Origin: Volvox africanus
Taxonomy: Eukaryota; Chlorophyta; Chlorophyceae; Chlamydomonadales; Volvocaceae
DNA: 64,000 bases
Direction: 5' to 3'
Assembly (NCBI GenBank): GCA_030268105.1
Contig: BSDZ01000037.1
Span: 186,001-250,000 of the forward strand
Shown here: positions 32,426 through 43,970 of the stretch, piece after piece
How positions within the stretch are numbered: position 1 is the stretch's first letter
Layout of the letters: each line of letters starts with the position of its first letter
Program-made: the position numbers and the translations under genes
Notes under the pieces: model-generated
Database searches by the model: none
Told to the model about the DNA's origin: nothing
What the model saw: the letters and a program-made list of their open reading frames with translations, nothing else

Positions 32426-33274
32426 TCAAGCAAGCTTAAATTCGATGACCCGATTATGCCCTGACAAATCTTTGGAAATGACGATTCCGGTAAATGGGTA
32501 CTCTTTTAAGATATTAATTAAGGCTTCAGATTGATTAAAACCGATTTCTAAAAATACTTTATTTTCAGTTTTTAAAAATTTATTTAATCCAGAAATTATC
32601 TTTTTATAATTAATTAAACCATTCTCCTTGGCGAAAAGCGCCATTTCTGGTTCATATAATATAGTTTCCTGTGCCATATATATTTTATTATCTGGAGAAA
32701 TGTAGGGTGGATTGCTGATAATAAAATCAAACTACTTACCTAGTAAATTTGAATACCAATCACTTTTTATAAACTGAATTTGGGCAATAGTACCATGCAA
32801 TTTAGCGTTTTCAGCAGCTAGCATAAGCGCTTCATCTGATATATCAGTAGCAATGATTTTAGCTTGGGGAATAAGAGCTGCAAGCGTAACAGCTATTGCT
32901 CCGCTACTTGTCCCAAGATCTAATATTGTAACTTCTTTATCGGTAAAGTTTTTTTGATATTCTAAAACCACCCTATCAATAATCAGTTCTGTTTCCGGTC
33001 TTGGAATCAAAACGTGTTTATTTACTATAAAATCTCTACCATAAAATTCTTTCTTCCCTACTATATAAGCTATAGGTTCTAGTAATTTCCGGCGTTTTAT
33101 ATACTCATAAAAAGCTGACTCTTCTTCTTGAGAGATCGCTTCGTTATACCTGATTAACAAATCTTCCTGAGTTGTTTTTAATATGGTGGATAATAAAATC
33201 CTTGATTCTAATTGCTTCGACGTAAAACTTTCAAGTTCCAGGGCACCCCAGGCTAAAGCTTCTCTTACTAACAT
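32426..33274 (-). pseudogene. prmC: prmC with amber stop, B3
   Basis: As in B2. Confidence 0.9.
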
Positions 33275-33434
33275 AATTATTTTTAACCACCTTTTTGTAT
33301 TTATAATACTTTATTCATCTTTAAATGGGGTATAAAATCCTCCTCAAAATAATCTCCTTCAGCTTCATAGCCATTTTTTAAGTAAAACTTTACTGCTGTA
33401 ACACGTGCATGGCAGTAAAGGTTTTTAAAACCAT

Positions 33435-34515
33435 CAGGACTTCCGCAACAGAGATATTAATGTTAATTTAGTTAGTAGTTTAAGAAAATTAGTTATAAAA
33501 TGAAATGATTACAAGAATAGAATACTGTCAGTATTTATTATCAAGCCAGACAAATTACACGATTACAAATTTTGCCGATCACGTAGAAGGTTTAAGCGAT
33601 GATGAGGTAAGAAGATATTTAGTAAATGCTAAATTATCACCAAGGTTGATATGGGAGCATGCTAAAGGTGAGATTATCTTTAGTCCTAACGGTAAACTGC
33701 TATTTGACGATAGTGTATTGGATAAAAGCTATTCAAATAATATTGAGGAAGTAAGGTATCAATACAGTGGTAATGCCAAGGGAGTCATAAAAGGTATAGG
33801 AGTTGTAAGATGTGTTTATGTTAATCCTGAAGAGAATAAGTTCTGGGTAGTAGATTATAGAATATTCAACCCCGATAAAGATGGTTTAACTAAAATCGAG
33901 CATGTTAAAGAAATGCTGCGTAATGCTTATCACAGTAAAAAGGTTGCATTTAGCACAGTACTTATGGACAGTTGGTACGCAACGATCTCAATTCTACTTC
34001 AAATAGAATCTATCTGTAAATACTATTATTGTCCCATAAAGAGCAATCGATTAGTAGATGATAGTAAGGGAGTTAGGAACTACTGTAGAGTTGATTCTTT
34101 AGATTGGAGTACTGATGATATTAGCAATGGGAAGGTTATAAAGATTCATAAATTTCCTAAGGATCATAAAGTGAAATTATTCAGGGTAACTGTTTCTACT
34201 AACAGAACTGACTATGTCATAACAAATGACATGGATCAAGATTCGCTTGAAGCTGTACAAGAAGAGTATGGGTTCAGGTGGAAAGTTGAGGAATTTCATC
34301 GTGAAGTCAAACAAGTTACGGGTATCGAAAAATGCCAATGTAGAATAGGAAGGATACAGAGAAATCATATAGCCTGCGCTATCATGGTCTGGAATTGTCT
34401 AAAAAAAGTTGCAAATGCTGCTTCTACTACTGTTTATCAAGTGAAAAGCGGGTTATTGCGAAATTATTTGATACGGGAATTGAGGAGCCCTAATTTGCCT
34501 TTTGCGTAAGTCCTG
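33435..34515 (+). mobile_element. IS, B3
   Basis: Intact. Confidence 0.9.
33505..34509 (+). CDS. Transposase, intact, B3
   Basis: Same protein as at 3330. Confidence 0.92.
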   Translation: MITRIEYCQYLLSSQTNYTITNFADHVEGLSDDEVRRYLVNAKLSPRLIWEHAKGEIIFSPNGKLLFDDSVLDKSYSNNIEEVRYQYSGNAKGVIKGIGVVRCVYVNPEENKFWVVDYRIFNPDKDGLTKIEHVKEMLRNAYHSKKVAFSTVLMDSWYATISILLQIESICKYYYCPIKSNRLVDDSKGVRNYCRVDSLDWSTDDISNGKVIKIHKFPKDHKVKLFRVTVSTNRTDYVITNDMDQDSLEAVQEEYGFRWKVEEFHREVKQVTGIEKCQCRIGRIQRNHIACAIMVWNCLKKVANAASTTVYQVKSGLLRNYLIRELRSPNLPFA

Positions 34516-34891
34516 ACCATTCTTCTTTGCTACATCTTCACAAAAGATCATCATTCTTGAACCAATTCCCTTATTGGTCAAATTTTCTTTGACTACAACG
34601 CGCTGCATTTTACAGATTTGGCCTTTCGGTACTTATACAGCAGTAGCAATTAATTCTAAACCATTAAGGCCAATAACTTGAATATGCTCTTTTTCTGCTA
34701 ATAATTCAGATTCAGAAAAACTCAAACCTAAAGGTTTACGCAAAATGCGTTCCCTTTAAGCAATTGCCTTTTTATATTCAGAACTGCCATATTCTATAAT
34801 TTTAAAGTTAATCTCTAAAAGCATAATAAATTTACCTAATAAAACAGTTTTTATCAGTTTAATAATAATCGTAACAGCATGGTAAATGGTT

Positions 34892-35076
34892 CTAATAATC
34901 AACTTTGAAAAAATACAATCCTTCGGCAGGAGCAGTAGGAGCTCCATTTGATCTATCTTTCTGCTCCAGTATTTCTTTTATTTTTTCCGGTGGCCAAATA
35001 CCCTTTCCTACCTGCAGCAGATTACTGATTATATTCCGTACCATATGGTGAAGAAATGAAATATCAGAAACATAAA
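34892..35076 (-). pseudogene. truA: TruA tail, B3
   Basis: As at 21586. Confidence 0.85.
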
Positions 35077-35104
35077 TAAGGAGATAGAGTCAGCAGAATC
35101 AGAG

Positions 35105-36610
35105 TTGTTGCAATATCAAGAATTGCAACAACAAACTAATCCTTATGAAAGTTTATGCGAGAAGATAAAAGAATTAGAACAAGAGCTTAGTGAATTAGAT
35201 AAATCAAAAGCCGAATTAGAAATTTATCGAGTAGAATTAGGACAACAGTTACGAAATTTTTATTTACTAAAATCTGACGAACAACAAAAAATATTTAGTT
35301 TAATTCAACAGGCATATAAATCAAGAAGCGATATATTGCAAGCAATTCCTACCTCTGATACCGCAAGAGTTAATGAAGGAGTAAAGAAGTATAGTGAGAT
35401 AATTAATTTGCGTAAGGAATTTCAAAGGAAATTTAACTCGGAAATGAAAAAAGATTTTAGTAAGCTTAAAGCTTTGTTGAGCCCAAGCTCTTTAGATAAA
35501 ACAGCTGATGCGTTAGAAAGTTATGAGAAGTTTAAAGATTTAGCATCAACGATCAGGGCCTATCCGCCACAAGTAAAAAAAGCATTAAAAGAAACATTAA
35601 AACAACCAAATCAAGATCCTAAACTGGTATTAGAAGCTTTACGGGCTAAAATATCCAAAATTACCGATAAAAAAGTAAAAACTTTTAATAATCCGGACAA
35701 GCTGAAGGAATGTATAAAAACTTATACAAAATACAAGACTTTAGAAAAAGAAATAATGGAATTCTCAACACCATACAAAAATAGTTATAAACAAGATACG
35801 TTATTCGGTAAACTGAAGATTTTATTTAATACGGTGGCCTTGCGTAATGACTTAGGAGGGGAAGAATCGTTCCCTTTATGGAAACTGCGTCAGGAAAAAG
35901 GACAGTTAATTAATAAAAGGCTCGAGCTAGAATCTATGCTTCCTGATTTACTTCAGGCGCTTATCGAGCTTAGTAACAGCCCTGAAGAGTGGTTTGAGGC
36001 AATAAAAGTTTTTTCTGAGGAATACAACGAAAAAGTTAAAAAGCTCTCTCAAAAAGTTCCTGAATTAATTGAAGCCGTCATTGGTTTACAATTTAACACA
36101 ATAGATGATATGGGTGGCAAAGACAAACGACGGGGGAGAGATTACCTTTTGGAAACCATTCTTAAGGGGATAACAATTTCAGCTAAAGGTCAGCAAGTGC
36201 TGCCCAACACTAAGATTGAATGTAAGCATATTGTACAAATGCTCCACATGGAGGGGATTCCCAAAAAGCAGCTGATTGAGGCTATACAAGCTTACCACGA
36301 ACTTAGCAGAGGTGAATTTGATAAATTAGATAGTGAAATATATACTCTACAGGAGTGGATTGAACAAAAAGAACGGGAGCTTTATCAGTCAATGCTTTCT
36401 GATTATGAAATACAACAGGGAAAAATCCTTGCTCTACGCCACCAAACGCTAGATGATCTGAACCAAGTTATCAGTGAATTTAAAAAAAACCTCTCTTTAC
36501 CGGAAAAGGGTAAAGCTAAGTTAGGGGATCGCCAATCCTTATGGCCGGCTACTCTAGAGAAAATATTCCAATTATTGCTTTCATGGGAAGATGCTCTAAC
36601 CCTACATTAG
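35105..36610 (+). CDS. Coiled-coil protein fragment, open, B4
   Basis: Protein identical to that at 26237. Confidence 0.6.
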   Translation: MLQYQELQQQTNPYESLCEKIKELEQELSELDKSKAELEIYRVELGQQLRNFYLLKSDEQQKIFSLIQQAYKSRSDILQAIPTSDTARVNEGVKKYSEIINLRKEFQRKFNSEMKKDFSKLKALLSPSSLDKTADALESYEKFKDLASTIRAYPPQVKKALKETLKQPNQDPKLVLEALRAKISKITDKKVKTFNNPDKLKECIKTYTKYKTLEKEIMEFSTPYKNSYKQDTLFGKLKILFNTVALRNDLGGEESFPLWKLRQEKGQLINKRLELESMLPDLLQALIELSNSPEEWFEAIKVFSEEYNEKVKKLSQKVPELIEAVIGLQFNTIDDMGGKDKRRGRDYLLETILKGITISAKGQQVLPNTKIECKHIVQMLHMEGIPKKQLIEAIQAYHELSRGEFDKLDSEIYTLQEWIEQKERELYQSMLSDYEIQQGKILALRHQTLDDLNQVISEFKKNLSLPEKGKAKLGDRQSLWPATLEKIFQLLLSWEDALTLH

Positions 36611-36701
36611 CATTGGCAGTACTTTGCGCACTTGCTTCAGCATTAAAAATGGAAGAAATAATAACAGAAAACGCGCTGCTTGTAAGAATATTCTTTTTCA
36701 T
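36549..36701 (-). pseudogene. PCu(A)C signal peptide chimera, B4
   Basis: As at 23246. Confidence 0.72.
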
Positions 36702-36859
36702 ATAAGCCCTTTGTTATATATCGTTGAATTGTGATTTGAACTCACTAAAACAGGTTTTACATAGCGCATCTTAAATATCAAGAATTCTTTGGCATTTCAT
36801 ATTATTTGCTTTTTTATATGTGCGTTTTTGATAAAGAAAAATCAATATAGCTATAAAAT

Positions 36860-37708
36860 TCAAGCAAGCTTAAATTCGATGACCCGATTATGCCCTGACA
36901 AATCTTTGGAAATGACGATTCCGGTAAATGGGTACTCTTTTAAGATATTAATTAAGGCTTCAGATTGATTAAAACCGATTTCTAAAAATACTTTATTTTC
37001 AGTTTTTAAAAATTTATTTAATCCAGAAATTATCTTTTTATAATTAATTAAACCATTCTCCTTGGCGAAAAGCGCCATTTCTGGTTCATATAATATAGTT
37101 TCCTGTGCCATATATATTTTATTATCTGGAGAAATGTAGGGTGGATTGCTGATAATAAAATCAAACTACTTACCTAGTAAATTTGAATACCAATCACTTT
37201 TTATAAACTGAATTTGGGCAATAGTACCATGCAATTTAGCGTTTTCAGCAGCTAGCATAAGCGCTTCATCTGATATATCAGTAGCAATGATTTTAGCTTG
37301 GGGAATAAGAGCTGCAAGCGTAACAGCTATTGCTCCGCTACTTGTCCCAAGATCTAATATTGTAACTTCTTTATCGGTAAAGTTTTTTTGATATTCTAAA
37401 ACCACCCTATCAATAATCAGTTCTGTTTCCGGTCTTGGAATCAAAACGTGTTTATTTACTATAAAATCTCTACCATAAAATTCTTTCTTCCCTACTATAT
37501 AAGCTATAGGTTCTAGTAATTTCCGGCGTTTTATATACTCATAAAAAGCTGACTCTTCTTCTTGAGAGATCGCTTCGTTATACCTGATTAACAAATCTTC
37601 CTGAGTTGTTTTTAATATGGTGGATAATAAAATCCTTGATTCTAATTGCTTCGACGTAAAACTTTCAAGTTCCAGGGCACCCCAGGCTAAAGCTTCTCTT
37701 ACTAACAT
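36860..37708 (-). pseudogene. prmC: prmC with amber stop, B4
   Basis: As in B2. Confidence 0.9.
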
Positions 37709-37868
37709 AATTATTTTTAACCACCTTTTTGTATTTATAATACTTTATTCATCTTTAAATGGGGTATAAAATCCTCCTCAAAATAATCTCCTTCAGCTTC
37801 ATAGCCATTTTTTAAGTAAAACTTTACTGCTGTAACACGTGCATGGCAGTAAAGGTTTTTAAAACCAT

Positions 37869-38947
37869 CAGGACTTCCGCAACAGAGATATTAATGTTAA
37901 TTTAGTTAGTAGTTTAAGAAAATTAGTTATAAAATGAAATGATTACAAGAATAGAATACTGTCAGTATTTATTATCAAGCCAGACAAATTACACGATTAC
38001 AAATTTTGCCGATCACGTAGAAGGTTTAAGCGATGATGAGGTAAGAAGATATTTAGTAAATGCTAAATTATCACCAAGGTTGATATGGGAGCATGCTAAA
38101 GGTGAGATTATCTTTAGTCCTAACGGTAAACTGCTATTTGACGATAGTGTATTGGATAAAAGCTATTCAAATAATATTGAGGAAGTAAGGTATCAATACA
38201 GTGGTAATGCCAAGGGAGTCATAAAAGGTATAGGAGTTGTAAGATGTGTTTATGTTAATCCTGAAGAGAATAAGTTCTGGGTAGTAGATTATAGAATATT
38301 CAACCCCGATAAAGATGGTTTAACTAAAATCGAGCATGTTAAAGAAATGCTGCGTAATGCTTATCACAGTAAAAAGGTTGCATTTAGCACAGTACTTATG
38401 GACAGTTGGTACGCAACGATCTCAATTCTACTTCAAATAGAATCTATCTGTAAATACTATTATTGTCCCATAAAGAGCAATCGATTAGTATGATAGTAAG
38501 GGAGTTAGGAACTACTGTAGAGTTGATTCTTTAGATTGGAGTACTGATGATATTAGCAATGGGAAGGTTATAAAGATTCATAAATTTCCTAAGGATCATA
38601 AAGTGAAATTATTCAGGGTAACTGTTTCTACTAACAGAACTGACTATGTCATAACAAATGACATGGATCAAGATTCGCTTGAAGCTGTACAAGAAGAGTA
38701 TGGGTTCAGGTGGAAAGTTGAGGAATTTCATCGTGAAGTCAAACAAGTTACGGGTATCGAAAAATGCCAATGTAGAATAGGAAGGATACAGAGAAATCAT
38801 ATAGCCTGCGCTATCATGGTCTGGAATTGTCTAAAAAAAGTTGCAAATGCTGCTTCTACTACTGTTTATCAAGTGAAAAGCGGGTTATTGCGAAATTATT
38901 TGATACGGGAATTGAGGAGCCCTAATTTGCCTTTTGCGTAAGTCCTG
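37869..38947 (+). mobile_element. IS, B4, 1079 bp
   Basis: Ends intact; 2-bp internal deletion. Confidence 0.9.
37939..38941 (+). pseudogene. Transposase, 2-bp deletion after 38490
   Basis: GA is lost from GTAGATG, stopping the frame at codon 185, before the catalytic Glu. Confidence 0.9.
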
Positions 38948-39323
38948 ACCATTCTTCTTTGCTACATCTTCACAAAAGATCATCATTCTTGAACCAATTC
39001 CCTTATTGGTCAAATTTTCTTTGACTACAACGCGCTGCATTTTACAGATTTGGCCTTTCGGTACTTATACAGCAGTAGCAATTAATTCTAAACCATTAAG
39101 GCCAATAACTTGAATATGCTCTTTTTCTGCTAATAATTCAGATTCAGAAAAACTCAAACCTAAAGGTTTACGCAAAATGCGTTCCCTTTAAGCAATTGCC
39201 TTTTTATATTCAGAACTGCCATATTCTATAATTTTAAAGTTAATCTCTAAAAGCATAATAAATTTACCTAATAAAACAGTTTTTATCAGTTTAATATTAA
39301 TCGTAACAGCATGGTAAATGGTT

Positions 39324-39508
39324 CTAATAATCAACTTTGAAAAAATACAATCCTTCGGCAGGAGCAGTAGGAGCTCCATTTGATCTATCTTTCTGCTCCA
39401 GTATTTCTTTTATTTTTTCCGGTGGCCAAATACCCTTTCCTACCTGCAGCAGATTACTGATTATATTCCGTACCATATGGTGAAGAAATGAAATATCAGA
39501 AACATAAA
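39324..39508 (-). pseudogene. truA: TruA tail, B4
   Basis: As at 21586. Confidence 0.85.
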
Positions 39509-39536
39509 TAAGGAGATAGAGTCAGCAGAATCAGAG

Positions 39537-41042
39537 TTGTTGCAATATCAAGAATTGCAACAACAAACTAATCCTTATGAAAGTTTATGCGAGAAGATAA
39601 AAGAATTAGAACAAGAGCTTAGTGAATTAGATAAATCAAAAGCCGAATTAGAAATTTATCGAGTAGAATTAGGACAACAGTTACGAAATTTTTATTTACT
39701 AAAATCTGACGAACAACAAAAAATATTTAGTTTAATTCAACAGGCATATAAATCAAGAAGCGATATATTGCAAGCAATTCCTACCTCTGATACCGCAAGA
39801 GTTAATGAAGGAGTAAAGAAGTATAGTGAGATAATTAATTTGCGTAAGGAATTTCAAAGGAAATTTAACTCGGAAATGAAAAAAGATTTTAGTAAGCTTA
39901 AAGCTTTGTTGAGCCCAAGCTCTTTAGATAAAACAGCTGATGCGTTAGAAAGTTATGAGAAGTTTAAAGATTTAGCATCAACGATCAGGGCCTATCCGCC
40001 ACAAGTAAAAAAAGCATTAAAAGAAACATTAAAACAACCAAATCAAGATCCTAAACTGGTATTAGAAGCTTTACGGGCTAAAATATCCAAAATTACCGAT
40101 AAAAAAGTAAAAACTTTTAATAATCCGGACAAGCTGAAGGAATGTATAAAAACTTATACAAAATACAAGACTTTAGAAAAAGAAATAATGGAATTCTCAA
40201 CACCATACAAAAATAGTTATAAACAAGATACGTTATTCGGTAAACTGAAGATTTTATTTAATACGGTGGCCTTGCGTAATGACTTAGGAGGGGAAGAATC
40301 GTTCCCTTTATGGAAACTGCGTCAGGAAAAAGGACAGTTAATTAATAAAAGGCTCGAGCTAGAATCTATGCTTCCTGATTTACTTCAGGCGCTTATCGAG
40401 CTTAGTAACAGCCCTGAAGAGTGGTTTGAGGCAATAAAAGTTTTTTCTGAGGAATACAACGAAAAAGTTAAAAAGCTCTCTCAAAAAGTTCCTGAATTAA
40501 TTGAAGCCGTCATTGGTTTACAATTTAACACAATAGATGATATGGGTGGCAAAGACAAACGACGGGGGAGAGATTACCTTTTGGAAACCATTCTTAAGGG
40601 GATAACAATTTCAGCTAAAGGTCAGCAAGTGCTGCCCAACACTAAGATTGAATGTAAGCATATTGTACAAATGCTCCACATGGAGGGGATTCCCAAAAAG
40701 CAGCTGATTGAGGCTATACAAGCTTACCACGAACTTAGCAGAGGTGAATTTGATAAATTAGATAGTGAAATATATACTCTACAGGAGTGGATTGAACAAA
40801 AAGAACGGGAGCTTTATCAGTCAATGCTTTCTGATTATGAAATACAACAGGGAAAAATCCTTGCTCTACGCCACCAAACGCTAGATGATCTGAACCAAGT
40901 TATCAGTGAATTTAAAAAAAACCTCTCTTTACCGGAAAAGGGTAAAGCTAAGTTAGGGGATCGCCAATCCTTATGGCCGGCTACTCTAGAGAAAATATTC
41001 CAATTATTGCTTTCATGGGAAGATGCTCTAACCCTACATTAG
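39537..41042 (+). CDS. Coiled-coil protein fragment, open, B5
   Basis: Protein identical to that at 26237. Confidence 0.6.
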   Translation: MLQYQELQQQTNPYESLCEKIKELEQELSELDKSKAELEIYRVELGQQLRNFYLLKSDEQQKIFSLIQQAYKSRSDILQAIPTSDTARVNEGVKKYSEIINLRKEFQRKFNSEMKKDFSKLKALLSPSSLDKTADALESYEKFKDLASTIRAYPPQVKKALKETLKQPNQDPKLVLEALRAKISKITDKKVKTFNNPDKLKECIKTYTKYKTLEKEIMEFSTPYKNSYKQDTLFGKLKILFNTVALRNDLGGEESFPLWKLRQEKGQLINKRLELESMLPDLLQALIELSNSPEEWFEAIKVFSEEYNEKVKKLSQKVPELIEAVIGLQFNTIDDMGGKDKRRGRDYLLETILKGITISAKGQQVLPNTKIECKHIVQMLHMEGIPKKQLIEAIQAYHELSRGEFDKLDSEIYTLQEWIEQKERELYQSMLSDYEIQQGKILALRHQTLDDLNQVISEFKKNLSLPEKGKAKLGDRQSLWPATLEKIFQLLLSWEDALTLH

Positions 41043-41133
41043 CATTGGCAGTACTTTGCGCACTTGCTTCAGCATTAAAAATGGAAGAAATAATAACAGA
41101 AAACGCGCTGCTTGTAAGAATATTCTTTTTCAT
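40981..41133 (-). pseudogene. PCu(A)C signal peptide chimera, B5
   Basis: As at 23246. Confidence 0.72.
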
Positions 41134-41291
41134 ATAAGCCCTTTGTTATATATCGTTGAATTGTGATTTGAACTCGCTAAAACAGGTTTTACATAGCGCA
41201 TCTTAAATATCAAGAATTCTTTGGCATTTCATATTATTTGCTTTTTTATATGTGCGTTTTTGATAAAGAAAAATCAATATAGCTATAAAAT

Positions 41292-42140
41292 TCAAGCAAG
41301 CTTAAATTCGATGACCCGATTATGCCCTGACAAATCTTTGGAAATGACGATTCCGGTAAATGGGTACTCTTTTAAGATATTAATTAAGGCTTCAGATTGA
41401 TTAAAACCGATTTCTAAAAATACTTTATTTTCAGTTTTTAAAAATTTATTTAATCCAGAAATTATCTTTTTATAATTAATTAAACCATTCTCCTTGGCGA
41501 AAAGCGCCATTTCTGGTTCATATAATATAGTTTCCTGTGCCATATATATTTTATTATCTGGAGAAATGTAGGGTGGATTGCTGATAATAAAATCAAACTA
41601 CTTACCTAGTAAATTTGAATACCAATCACTTTTTATAAACTGAATTTGGGCAATAGTACCATGCAATTTAGCGTTTTCAGCAGCTAGCATAAGCGCTTCA
41701 TCTGATATATCAGTAGCAATGATTTTAGCTTGGGGAATAAGAGCTGCAAGCGTAACAGCTATTGCTCCGCTACTTGTCCCAAGATCTAATATTGTAACTT
41801 CTTTATCGGTAAAGTTTTTTTGATATTCTAAAACCACCCTATCAATAATCAGTTCTGTTTCCGGTCTTGGAATCAAAACGTGTTTATTTACTATAAAATC
41901 TCTACCATAAAATTCTTTCTTCCCTACTATATAAGCTATAGGTTCTAGTAATTTCCGGCGTTTTATATACTCATAAAAAGCTGACTCTTCTTCTTGAGAG
42001 ATCGCTTCGTTATACCTGATTAACAAATCTTCCTGAGTTGTTTTTAATATGGTGGATAATAAAATCCTTGATTCTAATTGCTTCGACGTAAAACTTTCAA
42101 GTTCCAGGGCACCCCAGGCTAAAGCTTCTCTTACTAACAT
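41292..42140 (-). pseudogene. prmC: prmC with amber stop, B5
   Basis: As in B2. Confidence 0.9.
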
Positions 42141-42300
42141 AATTATTTTTAACCACCTTTTTGTATTTATAATACTTTATTCATCTTTAAATGGGGTATA
42201 AAATCCTCCTCAAAATAATCTCCTTCAGCTTCATAGCCATTTTTTAAGTAAAACTTTACTGCTGTAACACGTGCATGGCAGTAAAGGTTTTTAAAACCAT

Positions 42301-43381
42301 CAGGACTTCCGCAACAGAGATATTAATGTTAATTTAGTTAGTAGTTTAAGAAAATTAGTTATAAAATGAAATGATTACAAGAATAGAATACTGTCAGTAT
42401 TTATTATCAAGCCAGACAAATTACACGATTACAAATTTTGCCGATCACGTAGAAGGTTTAAGCGATGATGAGGTAAGAAGATATTTAGTAAATGCTAAAT
42501 TATCACCAAGGTTGATATGGGAGCATGCTAAAGGTGAGATTATCTTTAGTCCTAACGGTAAACTGCTATTTGACGATAGTGTATTGGATAAAAGCTATTC
42601 AAATAATATTGAGGAAGTAAGGTATCAATACAGTGGTAATGCCAAGGGAGTCATAAAAGGTATAGGAGTTGTAAGATGTGTTTATGTTAATCCTGAAGAG
42701 AATAAGTTCTGGGTAGTAGATTATAGAATATTCAACCCCGATAAAGATGGTTTAACTAAAATCGAGCATGTTAAAGAAATGCTGCGTAATGCTTATCACA
42801 GTAAAAAGGTTGCATTTAGCACAGTACTTATGGACAGTTGGTACGCAACGATCTCAATTCTACTTCAAATAGAATCTATCTGTAAATACTATTATTGTCC
42901 CATAAAGAGCAATCGATTAGTAGATGATAGTAAGGGAGTTAGGAACTACTGTAGAGTTGATTCTTTAGATTGGAGTACTGATGATATTAGCAATGGGAAG
43001 GTTATAAAGATTCATAAATTTCCTAAGGATCATAAAGTGAAATTATTCAGGGTAACTGTTTCTACTAACAGAACTGACTATGTCATAACAAATGACATGG
43101 ATCAAGATTCGCTTGAAGCTGTACAAGAAGAGTATGGGTTCAGGTGGAAAGTTGAGGAATTTCATCGTGAAGTCAAACAAGTTACGGGTATCGAAAAATG
43201 CCAATGTAGAATAGGAAGGATACAGAGAAATCATATAGCCTGCGCTATCATGGTCTGGAATTGTCTAAAAAAAGTTGCAAATGCTGCTTCTACTACTGTT
43301 TATCAAGTGAAAAGCGGGTTATTGCGAAATTATTTGATACGGGAATTGAGGAGCCCTAATTTGCCTTTTGCGTAAGTCCTG
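42301..43381 (+). mobile_element. IS, B5
   Basis: Intact. Confidence 0.9.
42371..43375 (+). CDS. Transposase, intact, B5
   Basis: Same protein as at 3330. Confidence 0.92.
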   Translation: MITRIEYCQYLLSSQTNYTITNFADHVEGLSDDEVRRYLVNAKLSPRLIWEHAKGEIIFSPNGKLLFDDSVLDKSYSNNIEEVRYQYSGNAKGVIKGIGVVRCVYVNPEENKFWVVDYRIFNPDKDGLTKIEHVKEMLRNAYHSKKVAFSTVLMDSWYATISILLQIESICKYYYCPIKSNRLVDDSKGVRNYCRVDSLDWSTDDISNGKVIKIHKFPKDHKVKLFRVTVSTNRTDYVITNDMDQDSLEAVQEEYGFRWKVEEFHREVKQVTGIEKCQCRIGRIQRNHIACAIMVWNCLKKVANAASTTVYQVKSGLLRNYLIRELRSPNLPFA

Positions 43382-43757
43382 ACCATTCTTCTTTGCTACA
43401 TCTTCACAAAAGATCATCATTCTTGAACCAATTCCCTTATTGGTCAAATTTTCTTTGACTACAACGCGCTGCATTTTACAGATTTGGCCTTTCGGTACTT
43501 ATACAGCAGTAGCAATTAATTCTAAACCATTAAGGCCAATAACTTGAATATGCTCTTTTTCTGCTAATAATTCAGATTCAGAAAAACTCAAACCTAAAGG
43601 TTTACGCAAAATGCGTTCCCTTTAAGCAATTGCCTTTTTATATTCAGAACTGCCATATTCTATAATTTTAAAGTTAATCTCTAAAAGCATAATAAATTTA
43701 CCTAATAAAACAGTTTTTATCAGTTTAATAATAATCGTAACAGCATGGTAAATGGTT

Positions 43758-43942
43758 CTAATAATCAACTTTGAAAAAATACAATCCTTCGGCAGGAGCA
43801 GTAGGAGCTCCATTTGATCTATCTTTCTGCTCCAGTATTTCTTTTATTTTTTCCGGTGGCCAAATACCCTTTCCTACCTGCAGCAGATTACTGATTATAT
43901 TCCGTACCATATGGTGAAGAAATGAAATATCAGAAACATAAA
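43758..43942 (-). pseudogene. truA: TruA tail, B5
   Basis: As at 21586. Confidence 0.85.
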
Positions 43943-43970
43943 TAAGGAGATAGAGTCAGCAGAATCAGAG

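Larger units (their letters stand above)
33301..34824 (-). pseudogene. GNAT gene split by IS, B3
   Basis: As in B2. Confidence 0.8.
30643..35076. repeat. Array B unit 3 (4434 bp)
   Basis: Carries A-to-G at 32310 in the PCu(A)C-prmC spacer, a variant shared only with unit 5. Confidence 0.95.
37735..39256 (-). pseudogene. GNAT gene split by IS, B4
   Basis: As in B2. Confidence 0.8.
35077..39508. repeat. Array B unit 4 (4432 bp)
   Basis: Two bases shorter because of a transposase deletion. A-to-T at 39297 between GNAT and truA is shared only with unit 6. Confidence 0.95.
42167..43690 (-). pseudogene. GNAT gene split by IS, B5
   Basis: As in B2. Confidence 0.8.
39509..43942. repeat. Array B unit 5 (4434 bp)
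   Basis: Shares G at 41176 with unit 3. No open frame is newly broken in this unit. Confidence 0.95.
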